NCBI RefSeq assembly: GCF_042453785.1 | Contig: NC_091677.1 | Coordinates: 23,561,501-23,625,500, forward strand | Length of the DNA stretch: 64,000 nucleotides | Origin: Malus domestica | Taxonomy: Eukaryota; Streptophyta; Magnoliopsida; Rosales; Rosaceae | Direction of reading: 5' to 3' | Shown here: positions 50,704 through 62,840 of the stretch, in pieces | How positions within the stretch are numbered: the stretch's first letter is position 1 | How the letters are laid out: every line of letters starts with the position of its first letter | Notes under the pieces: generated by a model | What the model saw: only the letters and a program-made list of their open reading frames with translations | Database searches by the model: none | Told to the model about the DNA's origin: nothing | Position numbers and translations under genes: made by a program

Positions 50704-51449
50704 AGTGTAAGCCGTGTAAAACCTTTTCGAGAAATGGGGAGTTTGATACTTGTGTGACTTAGTCGAATCCCCAACCGCCAACCCCTAATATTATTGTTTA
50801 GGGAACACGGTAGCGATATATTGAAAAATCAAGAAGGATTACATTCTTCTGAAATTTGGTCCATTGATCATTTTGCCCCCATTTCTTTTTTCTTTCTGAA
50901 AATTGTCAAAACCATCGCCGTCAATAAAATGGCTGCAATTCAGTTTATCATCATGCATGCTTTGATTTTACTTTTGAATTGAAGGAACCCTTGCTTCTTG
51001 GTTTGATATGGGAATGGTAGGTAGATTATCTCGGAACCCAGCTCCAGTGGTTGGAGTTGAAATTTAAATCTTTAACACTTAAAATTTAGGTTTTAATTCA
51101 GAAATAATTTTTTTAAAATATTTCTAGCTTAAAATTATTATGTCCTACGTTTATGATTAAAGAGACTATTTTAAAATGAGATTTTTCATGAATTCTTCAT
51201 CATCTCATAGTTTAATACGTATACTAATATGACTAAAAAATTATACTAAAAATATAAGATGGCAAATTTTTTATAAAAAGCTTCCTTATAAAAGAATCTA
51301 CTTAATATTTATTTGTGATAAATCGTATTTTTAAATTTGACTTATCTGACCCATCATTTACGATTTGTTGACTCAGCCGCTAATTTCCAAAAACTTATCC
51401 CCGAAAGTCCAACTCCAAAATCCCAACGCCTCTTTCCTTGTTTGTCCCT

Positions 51450-51453
<4 letters not shown>
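50704..51453. other. Intergenic spacer
   Basis: METTL22-like 3' UTR and AT-rich sequence; no gene recognised. Confidence 0.5.

Positions 51454-51482
<29 letters not shown>
51454..51482. repeat. CT microsatellite
   Basis: About 14 CT units, in the distal upstream region of the DUF630/632 gene. Confidence 0.9.
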
Positions 51483-51484
<2 letters not shown>

Positions 51485-51848
51485 CCCACCAAATCACCAT
51501 CTACAACCCACTTGTAATTACCAAAATAATACAATTCTTAAAAAAAAAAAGAAAAGTAAAAATACAAATAAAACCGTGTGAAAAGTGACACCGTTTCCGT
51601 TGTCACTTGTCATGGAGTGAGATACACAAGTCATTGTGTTGGAATATGATTTTCTTCTTTCTTTTTTCTCATCATCTTTTTTTTTTTTATTTAAACGGTT
51701 ACGATTAAATCATATCAATATTTTTTATTAATTTTATATAAAAAGAGAAAGACAAAATAAAAAATGTGAGATGAGGGGAGGGAAGAGGATGAAAAGAGGA
51801 AGAAAGAGAATGCTAGTCCCATTGTACATGTGGAAAAAACATATAAAA

Positions 51849-52013
51849 ATCAAAGAAAAACTAATGAAAATGACTTGAAAATTTTGAGTTTTAACAATAA
51901 GAAGTTAAAGAACAAAATAAAGAGTAAAGTAAATAGTAATATGATTGATATTTTAATGTAAAAATATGTTTTTTTGTAAAATAAACACTACCAAAATTTT
52001 TTCGTTAAAGTTC
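51849..52013 (-). repeat. Dispersed repeat, copy 2
   Basis: Reverse complement of the block at 14691-14850: phrases AAAACTAATGAAAATG, TGAGTTTTAACAATAAG and TTTTCGTTAAAGTTC correspond in order. Located about 300-460 bp upstream of the DUF630/632 start codon, so it may contribute to that promoter region. Confidence 0.7.
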
Positions 52014-52207
52014 TAAAAATAAATTTCATAAATTTATATAATTAACATATATCATGTCGTAGTTGCAACATAAAAAAATCTGACGTTGTCGTGAGAGCCG
52101 AATCCTGCAGCCCTGCAGTGGCTGACTCAAAAATCTGACGTTTTGCCCCTTTCCTTTTCCTCACGGAAGGAGACGCTGACTCAAAAGTAGCACCTCCAAC
52201 CTCCTTC

Positions 52208-52210
<3 letters not shown>

Positions 52211-52246
<36 letters not shown>
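52211..52246. repeat. CT microsatellite in the probable leader of the DUF630/632 gene
   Basis: About 18 CT units ending 67 bp before the start codon; pyrimidine tracts like this are common in plant 5' UTRs. Confidence 0.9.
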
Positions 52247-52249
<3 letters not shown>

Positions 52250-52313
52250 TTCCAATCAGCATCTTCTTCGATCTTCCTTGCCCGTTTCCCCAATCTCAGC
52301 TGAATAGCCAGAC

Positions 52314-55300
52314 ATGGGCTGCACCCAGTCCAAGATCGAGAACGAAGAAGCGGTCTCCCGCTGCAAAGATCGCAAGCTCTTCATGAAACAAGCCGTCTCC
52401 TTTCGTAACGCCTTCGCCGCCGCCCACTCCTCCTACGCCATCTACTTGAAGAACACCGGCGCCGCCTTAAGCGACTACGCCCAGGGCGAGGTGCTCGGTC
52501 CATACCCCCAGCCCAATTTGCCCTCCTCCGCCGCCCTCGGCCCCCCCGCCCCGCTTCCTTTTGTCGATAATCTTCCTCCGCCTCCGCCGCTCCCTAGCTT
52601 CTCCGGCTCCCCTTTACAGCGCGCCGCCAGCATGCCCGAGATCAAACCCGAACCGAAGCCCCTGCCCAAGTCCAAGCCCAAGCCCAAGCCCATCATCGAG
52701 GAGGACGAGGACGATGAGGTGATTGAGAGCGAGAGCTTGAGGCGGAGGAGCAGGAGCAGCCGGGGTAAAAGAGGGGTTGTGGAGAAAGATCACAATTCGG
52801 ATGGTCCACCGCCAGTTTCATCTCCGGCTCCGCCGGTTTCGGTGGAGAGCCGGTCGGTGCCGCCGTTGCCACAGCATCGGGACAGCCCTTTTGACTACTT
52901 TTTCTCGGTGGATAATATGCCGGCGACGACGCTGGCCGACGCCGAAGAGATTGAGCGAAGGGTGTACGACGAAAGGCCGCCAACGAGAGTCGAGAGTATT
53001 GAAGAAGAGGAGGTGTTGGACGAAAGTCCGAAGAGGGTGGAAAAGGATGAAGAGGAAGAGGTGGAGAGGAGTCCGAAAGTCGAGGAGGTGGTAGTGGCGC
53101 CGCCGCCGCCTGCGGTGGCGGAGGTGGTGCCCGGGGGGTCCACTGGAAATAGCCTGAAGAAGCCGAAGGCGGCGGGGTCAAAGGGGACTGTGAATTTGGT
53201 GAAGATATTTGGGGAGCTTGATGACCATTTTCTCAAGGCTTCGGAGAGTGCCCATGATGTTTCCAAGATGTTGGAGGCCGCCCGGCTCCACTATCACTCC
53301 AATTTTGCTGATAATCGAGGTAATCTTATGATTCTGTTGTCGGGTATTGTTATGTTCGTTGGAGTAATCTTATGATGTTTTGAGACCGAAAAAGAGTAAG
53401 TCTGATGTTTGCTGGCAATTACTGTGATTACAATTGCAGGGCATATTGATCACTCTGCTAGGGTGATGCGTGTTATTACATGGAATCGGTCTTTTCGAGG
53501 ATTGGCGAATGTGGATGAGGGCAAGGATGACTTCGACTTGGAAGAGCACGAAACTCACGCTACCATCTTGGATAAATTGTTGGCGTGGGAGAAAAAGCTA
53601 TACGATGAAGTCAAGGTACTAAAAAACTCCCATCATTTTCTTTTTTGTTTCTTTCACTGATATCAGTATCCTGGTTTACATGCTACATTGTTCCACACAA
53701 CTTTGTGAATCTGTCCCTCTTGTCGTTTGCTTCGGTTGTATTGTGGTCCTTTAAACTTTAGTAATTCTCTTCACTGATGTCAATATTCATTACTTGTGTA
53801 CTGAAATCGTTTGTGGGATTGGTTGGTGGATAGGCCGGTGAGCTTATGAAATTTGAGTACCAAAAGAAGGTTGCCTCGCTGAACAGGGTGAAGAAACGGG
53901 GTAATAACTCTGAAGCATTGGAGAAGGCAAAAGCAGCCGTAAGTCATCTGCATACAAGATACATTGTTGACATGCAGTCCATGGATTCAACAGTAGCAGA
54001 GATAAACTCATTACGAGACGAACGGTTGTACCCAAAACTTGTTCAGCTTGTCGAGGGGTGAGTTTTTCTTGACAACTCCATTTATATATGAGCAGTTTCT
54101 TTGTTTCAGGTTTCTTAGTTTTGGACGAGTTCCTGATTTTCGGCATCTGAATTTATTTATTGCATTTGATGATAGAGAACAATAGTCTACTTCCGCATAT
54201 TGTTTGGATTGATTAGGGATTTGATAGATGGTAAATGAGTTGTAGGTAGATTTTGCAAATAATGAATTATAGCTATATTTTCTCCCGAAAAGTTCGGTAG
54301 TTACTGGATAAGTTTTTCAGAATATAGAGTGTTCAGAATTTTCTTTTGAAAGAGCAATGAAGAAAAGAAAAGAACGATATAGTCTTTAATATCTGCACTG
54401 GCATATTTGACTAGCTATGCGTGCTATGTAGAACTAGGGATTTGGACACTGATCTATTGGATATTTTTAATGTTGGAAAGCATTCAATGTAAGCTTTCCT
54501 TTCCTCGCAACTTATGAGTGGATGGTGCTACCCTTCTCTGTGAAGACCTATAAAAATTTGTCTTGTTTATACACATTTTGAAGGAAACCTATATATGGTG
54601 ACCCATCCTATTCCGTTTCTAGATCTTAATGCTTTTGCTTCCAGAGATTCTTTTATTTTGTTTTGGTTAGTAAACACTCGGGGTCATTGCCTTGCCTAGG
54701 CACAGAATGGTGCCTTGGCAGAGATGGACTTTACCACCGAACTAACCTTGTGGGAGTTTAGATCTTTATACTGCTTCATTTTCAAACATAAAATTTGAAA
54801 CCACTAAAATATGACTCTCGGACTGCAGGATGACAATTATGTGGGCAACAATGCGATCTCACCATGAGACCCAATCGAATATTGCCAAAGAACTCAGGTG
54901 GTTGGACATCTCCCAATGTCCCAAGCACACAAGTGAGCACCACCATGAGCGCACGATACAACTGTTTGGTGTTGTGCAAGGGTGGCAGAGTGAGTTTGTG
55001 AAGCTTGTGAGTCAACAAAAGGAGTACATAAAGGCCCTCAACAGTTGGTTAAAACTTAATCTCATCCCCATTGAGAGCAGCTTGAAGGAGAAGGTTTCTT
55101 CCCCTCCAAGAATTCAACGGCCCCCTATTCAGGGACTCCTCCTTGCGTGGCATGATCATCTTGAGAAACTTCCAGACGATGTTGCAAGAACTGCTATATA
55201 CAACTTTGCTGCTGCAATCAATACTATTATGATCCACCAAGAGGAAGAAATTAAAATGAAGGAGAAATGTGAAGACACCCGGAAAGAACTTTCCCGCAAG

Positions 55301-55633
55301 ATGAGACAGTTCCAAGAATGGTACGATAAAAATAAGCACAAGACCATTCCGGACGAAGGAGATACAGATGGGCCAGAAGGCCACACTCGAAGTGATGTGC
55401 TTGCAGAAAAGCAGTTTGCTGTGGAGATAGTGAAGAAGAGGTTAGAGGAGGAGGAGGAAACATACGAACGGCTAGGCCTTCAGGTGAGGGAGAAGTCGGT
55501 AGTAAGTCTTAAAACTCGCTTGCCAGAACTCTTTAGGGCGTTGTCGGATTTCGCCTATTCTTGTTCAGAAATGTACAGAGGCTTGAGGTCCAGATCACCC
55601 CATAATCCAAGTGAGAGCTCAGCAAGAGAATAG
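52314..55633 (+). CDS. DUF630/DUF632 protein (NRG2/REL2 family)
   Basis: Four exons: 52314-53319, 53440-53615, 53834-54057, 54829-55633, total 2211 bp, 736 aa. The N-terminus MGCTQSKIENEEAVSRCKDRK is the DUF630 domain with Gly2 for N-myristoylation and Cys3 for possible palmitoylation, so membrane attachment is likely. A Pro-rich tract (PPPPPLP) and acidic/basic low-complexity sequence fill about 65-300. DUF632 runs from about 300 to 650 and includes LVKIFGELDDHFLKASESAHDV, the W-rich WNRSFRGL, RLYPKLVQLVEGMTIMW and GLLLAWHDHLEKLP. Family members act in nitrate signalling (NRG2) and leaf rolling (REL2) and were once called bZIP-like, without a bZIP. The exact orthologue cannot be named by eye. 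The first exon is GC-rich. Confidence 0.92.
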
Positions 55634-56289
55634 GTTTGTTTAAATGATTTTTTCCTGCCTATAAGTATATTTGTATCTATTACCAACTTATAAGCTTGTG
55701 CAATTTTCTTATGGGACAAGGCCCTCAAAATCATATACATAAAGTTGTTTCAATACATACTGAGAATTGTCTCTTGGTTTTGGTCATGGGGGGATTATGT
55801 TTATATTCCTTGACTGGTATAGACTCTCTTTGGAATGCTGACGAAGTGTTTCGGACAATGATGCAATATCGAGTCTCAACTTGGTATCGTCGTTCTTTCA
55901 CATGGCACTGTATTATTGATTTGAGACGCTATCACATTGGTGTTATTATTCCATCCAAGTCATTGTCCAACTATAACCTTCCAAGTTGGTGTCAGGTAAC
56001 CAGTTTTGCATTAAAGAAATTTATGAGACATGGACACTTATAGGAAGAATGTGGTTGTGTTTCTAGATACCCTTGAGCTTGGTACTTTTTCTTTAAAGAA
56101 TGTGGTTCCTAATAAAGGTGACACAATCTTTTCCACCGAATTTCCTTTTCCTCGGAATACAAGATATAACTACTTTAATTTACACTGTAGGAGAGGAGAA
56201 TTTAAACTCGAGACGCAGCGGGTTGAAGAAGGAGACTCTAATCACCAGAACAAACCACCACCTGCACCCACACACCAATATTCCAAAAA
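55634..56289. other. 3' region of the DUF630/632 gene and spacer
   Basis: Presumed 3' UTR followed by non-coding sequence; short open frames show no recognised domain. Confidence 0.5.
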
Positions 56290-56435
56290 GGGGTGTGTTA
56301 TCCACGCACCCCATTTTACTTCTCACACACCTTTTTAATTTTCGACCGTCAGATCGGATGAATTAAAGAAGATCAACGAACATAAATTATCAAGGGGTGT
56401 GTGAGAAGTAAAATGCGGTGTGGATATCATACCCC
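56290..56435. mobile_element. Hairpin MITE related to the one in kinesin intron 3
   Basis: Arms GGGGTGTGTTATCCACGCA and (inverted) GCGGTGTGGATATCATACCCC with TTTTACTTCTCACACACC inside. The same phrases occur in the 11428-11527 element. Target duplication unclear. Confidence 0.65.
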
Positions 56436-56650
56436 TTACAAAAATACCCATAACTGTAATGTCATTAGGGGGTGTTGTCTTGTCTTATGTGGTGGATTGG
56501 TTTTTTGTTAATTTTGTTACAGAGGGTTGGAATTGTAAATTTCTTTTACTAATATCACCAATGGTTTAGATTTGTGGGCGAGTCTTTGTGCAACGGAAAG
56601 GTTGCTCTTACCAGCAGTTTAGATTTAAATGAGTCACTTGACATTTAGTA

Positions 56651-56790
56651 CTACGGTCTAGTGGTATTCCTCTTCACTTGTAAGTGAGAGATCTTATATT
56701 TGATTCTCGTCAAAAGCGAATTTGAACCACATTATTGTTAGCCCATTGTAAGGTTAAGACCACCCCCTTCCCCTATAATATTTCATTAGG
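56651..56790 (+). mobile_element. tRNA-derived SINE copy
   Basis: A-box-like TAGTGGTATT, then CTTGTAAGTGAGAGATC, B-box-like TTTGATTCTCG and GCGAATTTGAACCACATTA. Related to the copy at 42700-42845 on the other strand. Confidence 0.65.
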
Positions 56791-57349
56791 GAATTGTTAT
56801 TAGCACTCTAAAAATCTCGTTTTGCACCCCGAATTATCTATAAATAGAAAGAAAAATTCACTTGTGAGTGTAGAATGAGATTTTTGGAGTGCTAATAACA
56901 GTTTGCTTTCATTAAAGGAAGTGTTTTCAGAATTATGGAAGATGTACTCTTTATATATACCTTTCTTCCTTCCAAATAAAGAATCCAGTGGACTTAAACC
57001 GCGAAAAAGATGTATAGATGGTTGGAAACCGCACACAAGCTGATGAAAAAGAATGAGGACTGCCTTTACAGTTAGTCTACAGATGAGCTGATCCATCCAA
57101 CCTAAGTTTTTGTGTAATGGCTACACTGCTTCATATGCTTTCGACGAACATCGGTGACATACGAATATGATTGTCAAGGCAACATTGGTGTTCTGCAGAA
57201 CGTATTAGAATCTTATGTACAGATGTATCTTTCAATCAATAACATGTTTGATTTCGTGTCAGCAATTTGTTGAGACTTCGACTTGCACTTTGAAGAACAC
57301 GATCTTCGAGCCACAGGCAAAATGGGATTTCTCAAAAAATGTCGTCGAG

Positions 57350-60300
57350 TCATCCCAAGCAGCAAAATCCCATTCTTCTTCTGTCTCGTGTTTCGCTGTT
57401 TAGATTCACTCTGGCAGGCTTTGCGGGAGCAGCTTTTGCCAATCTCTTTGCTGCATAGGTGGAAAGGAAAAGAACCGTCTAAGCGTTGTCCGAATTTCAA
57501 AAACCAGGCTAGAATGCAAAACTGTAAATGAAATTTTCCGAATGTCAATAGGCCGTGATCCTAAGTCATTTCGAGTAATACAACCCTACACGAACAAGCA
57601 GCTCACGTCTCATATGATATGAGCCTTTGGGATCAACCTGCTATCCTAGTTCCTAGGCACTGATATAACAGAAACACATCTTTCTTCCGGATAATAAACC
57701 TAAATTTTACCTATTTCATGGAAAAGCTCGTTAATGTTCTGCGCGGTTTTGGCTGATGTTTCCAAGAAAAACATCCCGTTCTCTTGAGCAAATTGCTCCC
57801 CTTCCTGCAACCCAATTACAAGAAAAATCAGACGGTGACCTGTGATCTGTATACAACTTTTGATTGAACAAACAGCGTAACATTTAATGTGCATTCCTAA
57901 AAAAGTCATGCAGAAGGAAAGCGAAAGAGAATGGGAAATTGTGGAGAAGCTGTTGGAAATACCTCACTCTCGACCTCCCTTTTTGCCTCCAAGTCGCACT
58001 TATTTGCAACCAATGCCAACACCAAGTTTAAATTCCCTAGAGGATGCGATAAATAATAGATCATCTTTCAAGAACAGCTCGAGATCATTCTAAAATAAGC
58101 ACACAATACTGATAACGAATCATTTTCGAAGTGCAACTAAAAAAATCATCCCAAAACAGACTTACTACTTTAATATATAACGTAGGATACACAGAGATGT
58201 ATGCAATACAAGAGCTAAACCAGGTTGTTTCAGAATGTACTAGCTAGCCAGAGAAAAGCAATCAAAATTTTGACAGCGGAGGGCACGCGAAAGAGAGGTA
58301 TTGAGGCCTGCCACAGATTTAGTAATACAAGCAACACAGTTTTAGACCATGGAAGGTGACAAATAGCCCGAAAGATTCGGATGAGAATAGGAGCTAAATA
58401 GGAGGTTCTGAAAAGCAAGGTTTGTTCCACCCTTTATGCATGACATCTGCATAGGGCAACACATACGGAAACAGTAAGCAACGGAACACTACTAGTCTAG
58501 TAAGTAATGTATATCACATATCTGATGAAATATTTGCAAAATATACAGAAGTTTGGATTTAACTAAAGCATATTAGGAAGATTATATAATTATCAGTATC
58601 TTAAGACAAGAGAAGAGGTAAATCATTTTTAATAATTTGACTATTTGGTTTTTACTATTGGAAACAGAGTATAGGAAAGGAAAAACATGATACGAACACT
58701 GGTTTACCTTGCCTCTGCAATTCTTGAACCCATTTTTTGGCTCGAGTAAATGTCTCCTGGGGACAATTCAAAATACTAATCAGAGAACCATAGATATTCA
58801 CAAGCTAATCAGAGAGAGAGAGAGAGAACTGCATGCATTCAGTCATGGACGGAGCCAATGAAGGCTCATCGGGGGCAGATGCCCCCACTCACTCAAGTAA
58901 TTTGTTTGTTTAGTTGCAGACTACAATTATATAATATACACGGGTTATCTTTGAAGAAATATATCTATCTAATATCCAACATATATTCATTTTACTTGTA
59001 CTCCATATATGAGCAATAGTGCTCTTGTTCTGTCATTCAAACAAAAAAACCCTCTCCTGCCTATCATGTACGTATATTTTTCTCATCACTTTGCCACTTT
59101 CCACTACTATATTGAAATTTTTGTAACATTGGAATTATGATACATCATCATTTGAAACCATCCTTAATATCATATTGCGTATAACCATACTATAATAAGG
59201 TTTTCTTAGTTGTTTTCGGTTGCCCCCACTAGAAGAAATTTCTGGCTCCGTCCCTGCATTCAGTCTTCTAAAATGTGCAACTTTTGGTATCTTGTAAGTG
59301 GAAATTAATTCATAGCTAAGTACCGTGCTTGAGATGTCATACACGACTACAGCTGCTGCTGCACCACGATAGTACATAGGAGCCAAGCTATGGTATCGTT
59401 CTTGTCCTGCGGTGTCCCATATGTCAAACTTCACAGTGGCTTCACTTAAAGACAGTATTTGAGTGAAAAAAGCTGCTCCTATCGTTGGTTCCTGCATCAC
59501 AGATAAGCACCGAGGTGCTCCCTTGTGAAACACATAAATCGGGAAAAGGAAAGATTATGTCGAAAATACAAGAGATCAACAAAAACCTGGTTATCGAAGA
59601 ACTGGCCTTTGACAAATCTTAACACCAAGCTGGTTTTCCCAGTTCCCATGTCCCCTAGAAGCACCTGAAAAGGAAACATTCAAGAAATTTAGAAATAAGC
59701 TGTGTCTTTGTGAGACGATTCCACTAATATTGTTTGCACTACATGTAAATACAACTGCAAATAAGAATCAACATTTTTCTACATCGTTCGGTACTAAAAA
59801 TGTGTGATTACAAATGCAGATAAAAAATCCGATCCTAAAACTAAAAGACGGTCTGGAGTAACAAAATGGCACACCTAGAAATGCTGCTCTGCTCGAAATC
59901 CTGATAGAGCCAACATAACTAAATGTTTAGCTAGTAAATGAACCACCGCAAGCGTTCGAACAAGGAAGCTTTATCATTTTTATGGGAGTCTCCATAGTTT
60001 TATTGTATCAACTAGGAAATCGAAGCGGTAGAATACGGAATACCTGATATCCCATTACATCAGACTATACAATTTACATCAAACTTATGTGGGGTTGAAT
60101 CTTTCCAGTATGCAGTTGGAAGAAAGTGTATACACACACACACACACACAATTGACATCCCATAGCTTCATTTGGATAGTCACAGAAGTTACATCAAACT
60201 TATGTGGGGTTGATTCTTTCCAGTATGCAGTTGGAAGAAAGTGTATACACACACACAATTGACATCAAATTTTGTATTCTGGGTAATATATAAGATTAAG

Positions 60301-60511
60301 GTTCTTGAGCTAAGCAATTGCATAGAACCCTTCAGATTCTCATGAAAATCTCTGCACACATTAGTCTTTTGTAATGATAGATTGCAGCTGAAGGGAACAG
60401 AGGCAAAAGATATAGAAAAAAAATACAGAAGTAAAAGAATTGGAAATAAAAGAGAGGGTAAGACATACCCACCAGTTTGGCTTGTATGATCTTGTTGCCA
60501 GGCCTCGCCAT
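57350..60511 (-). CDS. RHN1: Rab5-type small GTPase (RHN1/RABF2-like)
   Basis: Seven exons: 60473-60511, 59587-59664, 59324-59491, 58708-58756, 57963-58036, 57711-57804, 57350-57450, total 603 bp, 200 aa. Motifs: P-loop GDMGTGKT (17-24), switch I PTIGAAF (41-47), WDTAGQERY with catalytic Gln69, NKCD (123-126), ETSAK (151-155). The C-terminus is FCCLG, a double-Cys geranylgeranylation signal. The [16 protein letters not shown] segment and N-terminal [13 protein letters not shown] match plant RHN1-type canonical Rab5, which drives endosome fusion and vacuolar trafficking. It is not ARA6-like, since the C-terminus is prenylated and no N-myristoylation site exists. Intron 1 contains a tandem duplication and intron 3 a transposon. 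Confidence 0.94.
58844..59256. mobile_element. hAT-like non-autonomous element in an RHN1 intron
   Basis: 413 bp with terminal inverted repeats CATGGACGGAGCCA and (inverted) TGGCTCCGTCCCTG. The 8-bp target duplication CATTCAGT is present at 58836-58843 and 59257-59264, the size expected for hAT. No transposase. Confidence 0.85.
60074..60266. repeat. 115-bp tandem duplication with AC microsatellite in RHN1 intron 1
   Basis: TTACATCAAACTTATGTGG recurs at 60074 and 60189, followed in both by CTTTCCAGTATGCAGTTGG and an (AC)n tract of different length. Confidence 0.85.
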
Positions 60512-61446
60512 TGGAGCACTACTTTGATCAAAATTGTAGCAGCTTTTGAGGGGGAGAGAGAGAGAGAGAGAAGCTGTTGCAATAAAAGTGACAAGAAATT
60601 TTGTGTGGATTTTCCAAGAAAATTAATAGATGAAGAAACTGGAAAGATGACAAAGAAGAGAGAGCACTCAGACAATCCCAGAAGTAGTAGACTGGTTGTT
60701 GTATTGACTGGTAGTTTTATTGCACTTTGCACTTCTCCAATCTCAAATCTCATTCAATGAGTCATTGACCATTTTTTTCTCAAATGATTGATGGATTTTA
60801 TTAATAATCAAATGTGAATCGATACATGCTATCGGCGAGGGATTGAGAAGTCATATTGGCTCCCAATCAACCCACTGATACACGTATTTCTCTTAAAAAA
60901 CATAAGCAAACGCACAAGAAGTAACAACAGATTTGTATAAAAAACCATCAGACTCCCTCACTCCGAATCTTCTCTCTACTTCCGTAATCTAAACACTTGA
61001 ATTCTCTTACTCACTACTTGAGTTTAAAATCATTTACTAACTTGACCATCGGAGAGCTTTTAGCCAGCACAACCCCGATTTTAGGCTTGGTCACGGTTAT
61101 GTACTTTTTTGCAACTTACTCGAGTTTGTGCACAGCCACAATTCATGGCTGTGCGCGAATTTGGTTCCAACACGCAACACGAAATAACGAGTTTCAGGTC
61201 AACACGACAACTAATTGAGTTGTTATCAGGTTTCTTTTTAAGAACTCATTAATAACGGGTACTTAACGGGTTTACATGTAACCCGTTTCAAACAGTTGAG
61301 AAAAAAGTTAGTTTGATAATTTTAAATTACTAAGAAAACCGTACTAGTTACTACAATAGCCATAGTACTTAATCTTACATAAGTGAGATTAAAAATAGGA
61401 AAAATTATATATAGATTATACTTTTAATACTTAATTGTAGAAGGCG
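60512..61446. other. RHN1 upstream region
   Basis: A GA microsatellite (about 60553-60570) lies in the probable leader. No other gene recognised. Confidence 0.5.
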
Positions 61447-61945
61447 AGTTAAATTGATTCTGTAAAAAAGGTAGAGGACAAGTTGAACTGATTTTGCAAA
61501 ATGGTGGGTTTAATTGATTTTGCAAACATGGCCGATGACTTATTGAACTGATTCTGCAAAAATGGTCGATGACTGATTAAACTGATTTGCAAAAAAGGTC
61601 GAGAATGAGTTGAACTGATTTTGCAAAAAACTGGTCGATGATTGATTAAACTGATTTGCAAAAAAGGTCTAGAATGGGTTGAACTAGTTCTGCAAAAATA
61701 GTTGAAGACGGGTTGAACTGATTCTATAAAAATTGTGATGGACGAGTTGAACTGATTATGCAAAAGAAAGTGGGTTGAATTGATTATGCAAAAATGGTCA
61801 ATGACTGATTGAATTAATTATGCAAAAAAGGTTGAGGACGAGTTGAACTGATTTTGTAAAAATAGTCAAAGACGGATAGAACTAATTCTGCGAAAATGGT
61901 CGAAGAATGATTGAACTGATTCTGCACAAATAGTCAAGGATGGGT
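61447..61945. repeat. Minisatellite, about 14 units of 34-37 bp
   Basis: Degenerate unit of the form GTTGAACTGATTCTGCAAAA followed by TGGTCGAGGACGA. It is open on the minus strand for 104 codons with a repeated FLQNQFN-like motif, most likely a by-product of the repeat. Confidence 0.9.
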
Positions 61946-62519
61946 TGAGCTTACGATACATATTAATTTTGTTGGAGTTGTGTGGGTTGGGTTCTATAAA
62001 CCCTAAAGCCTTAGGGGTACGGCTGGTATTTTAAAACATTGTTTTGATGTTTTTTTGTTGGACTTTAGTTGTTTTTATGTTTTTCTTTCTCATTGATATG
62101 TTTAAAAACTAGTTGAATTTCTTGAAATATAATATATTTTTTTGTCTCTATATATAAAACTCCCTTAAAAATCCGAAGCAATTTAAAAATACCAAAGCGC
62201 ATTAAAACATTCATAAAAATTCATTTACAAGTGTGAAAAATGTGAATAAAATATGCACACACTCATGATTGCATCTTCTACGCTTTAACGATGTGTACAT
62301 TATCGTTTAAATTTTTAAAACCCTCCAAAAGCTCATGAATACTTTTTTTAATTGAGTGCAAAATTAACAAAAGTTTCATAATAATTAATGTAGAAGTGTG
62401 CAAAATGTAAAAAGAATATATAATCGCTCATAATGACAAGCTCTACAACTTTTGTGAATGACTAAACTCCGAAATCCGACACGATAATACATAAACCCTA
62501 GATTTATATTTAATCATTT

Positions 62520-62840
62520 ATTGTTGTTTACGCTCTATTTTTCTCACCAAATTTCATTTTTCAACATAATAACTGAAATATGGTTCAATATTTAACCGTC
62601 GATCATTGTTATCACGTTCCGATGTTTACATCTAACTGAAATATGGTTCAATGTTATATAGTTTCTAGAGAGTTTATGATCTTCAAGCAATATTTTCACT
62701 AACCGTAAAAATCTGAATGTGATATCAACGATTCGAACCATTCATCTTTTTACATCTGCTAAAAAGTCATGTTTTCAAACAAGAAAATCTAAAAAATGAA
62801 ATTTGTTGTGAAGAATGGAGCGTAAACGTAAACGACAATC
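62520..62840. mobile_element. Inverted-repeat element (MITE-like)
   Basis: Arms around GTTTACGCTCTATTTTTCTC on the left and GAATGGAGCGTAAAC on the right, with AAATTTCATTTTT and AAAAATGAAATTT just inside. Non-coding. Confidence 0.55.

Noticed and set aside
52693-53266. Long minus-strand Pro/Ser-rich open frames
   Set aside because: Antisense of the GC-rich first exon of the DUF630/632 gene.
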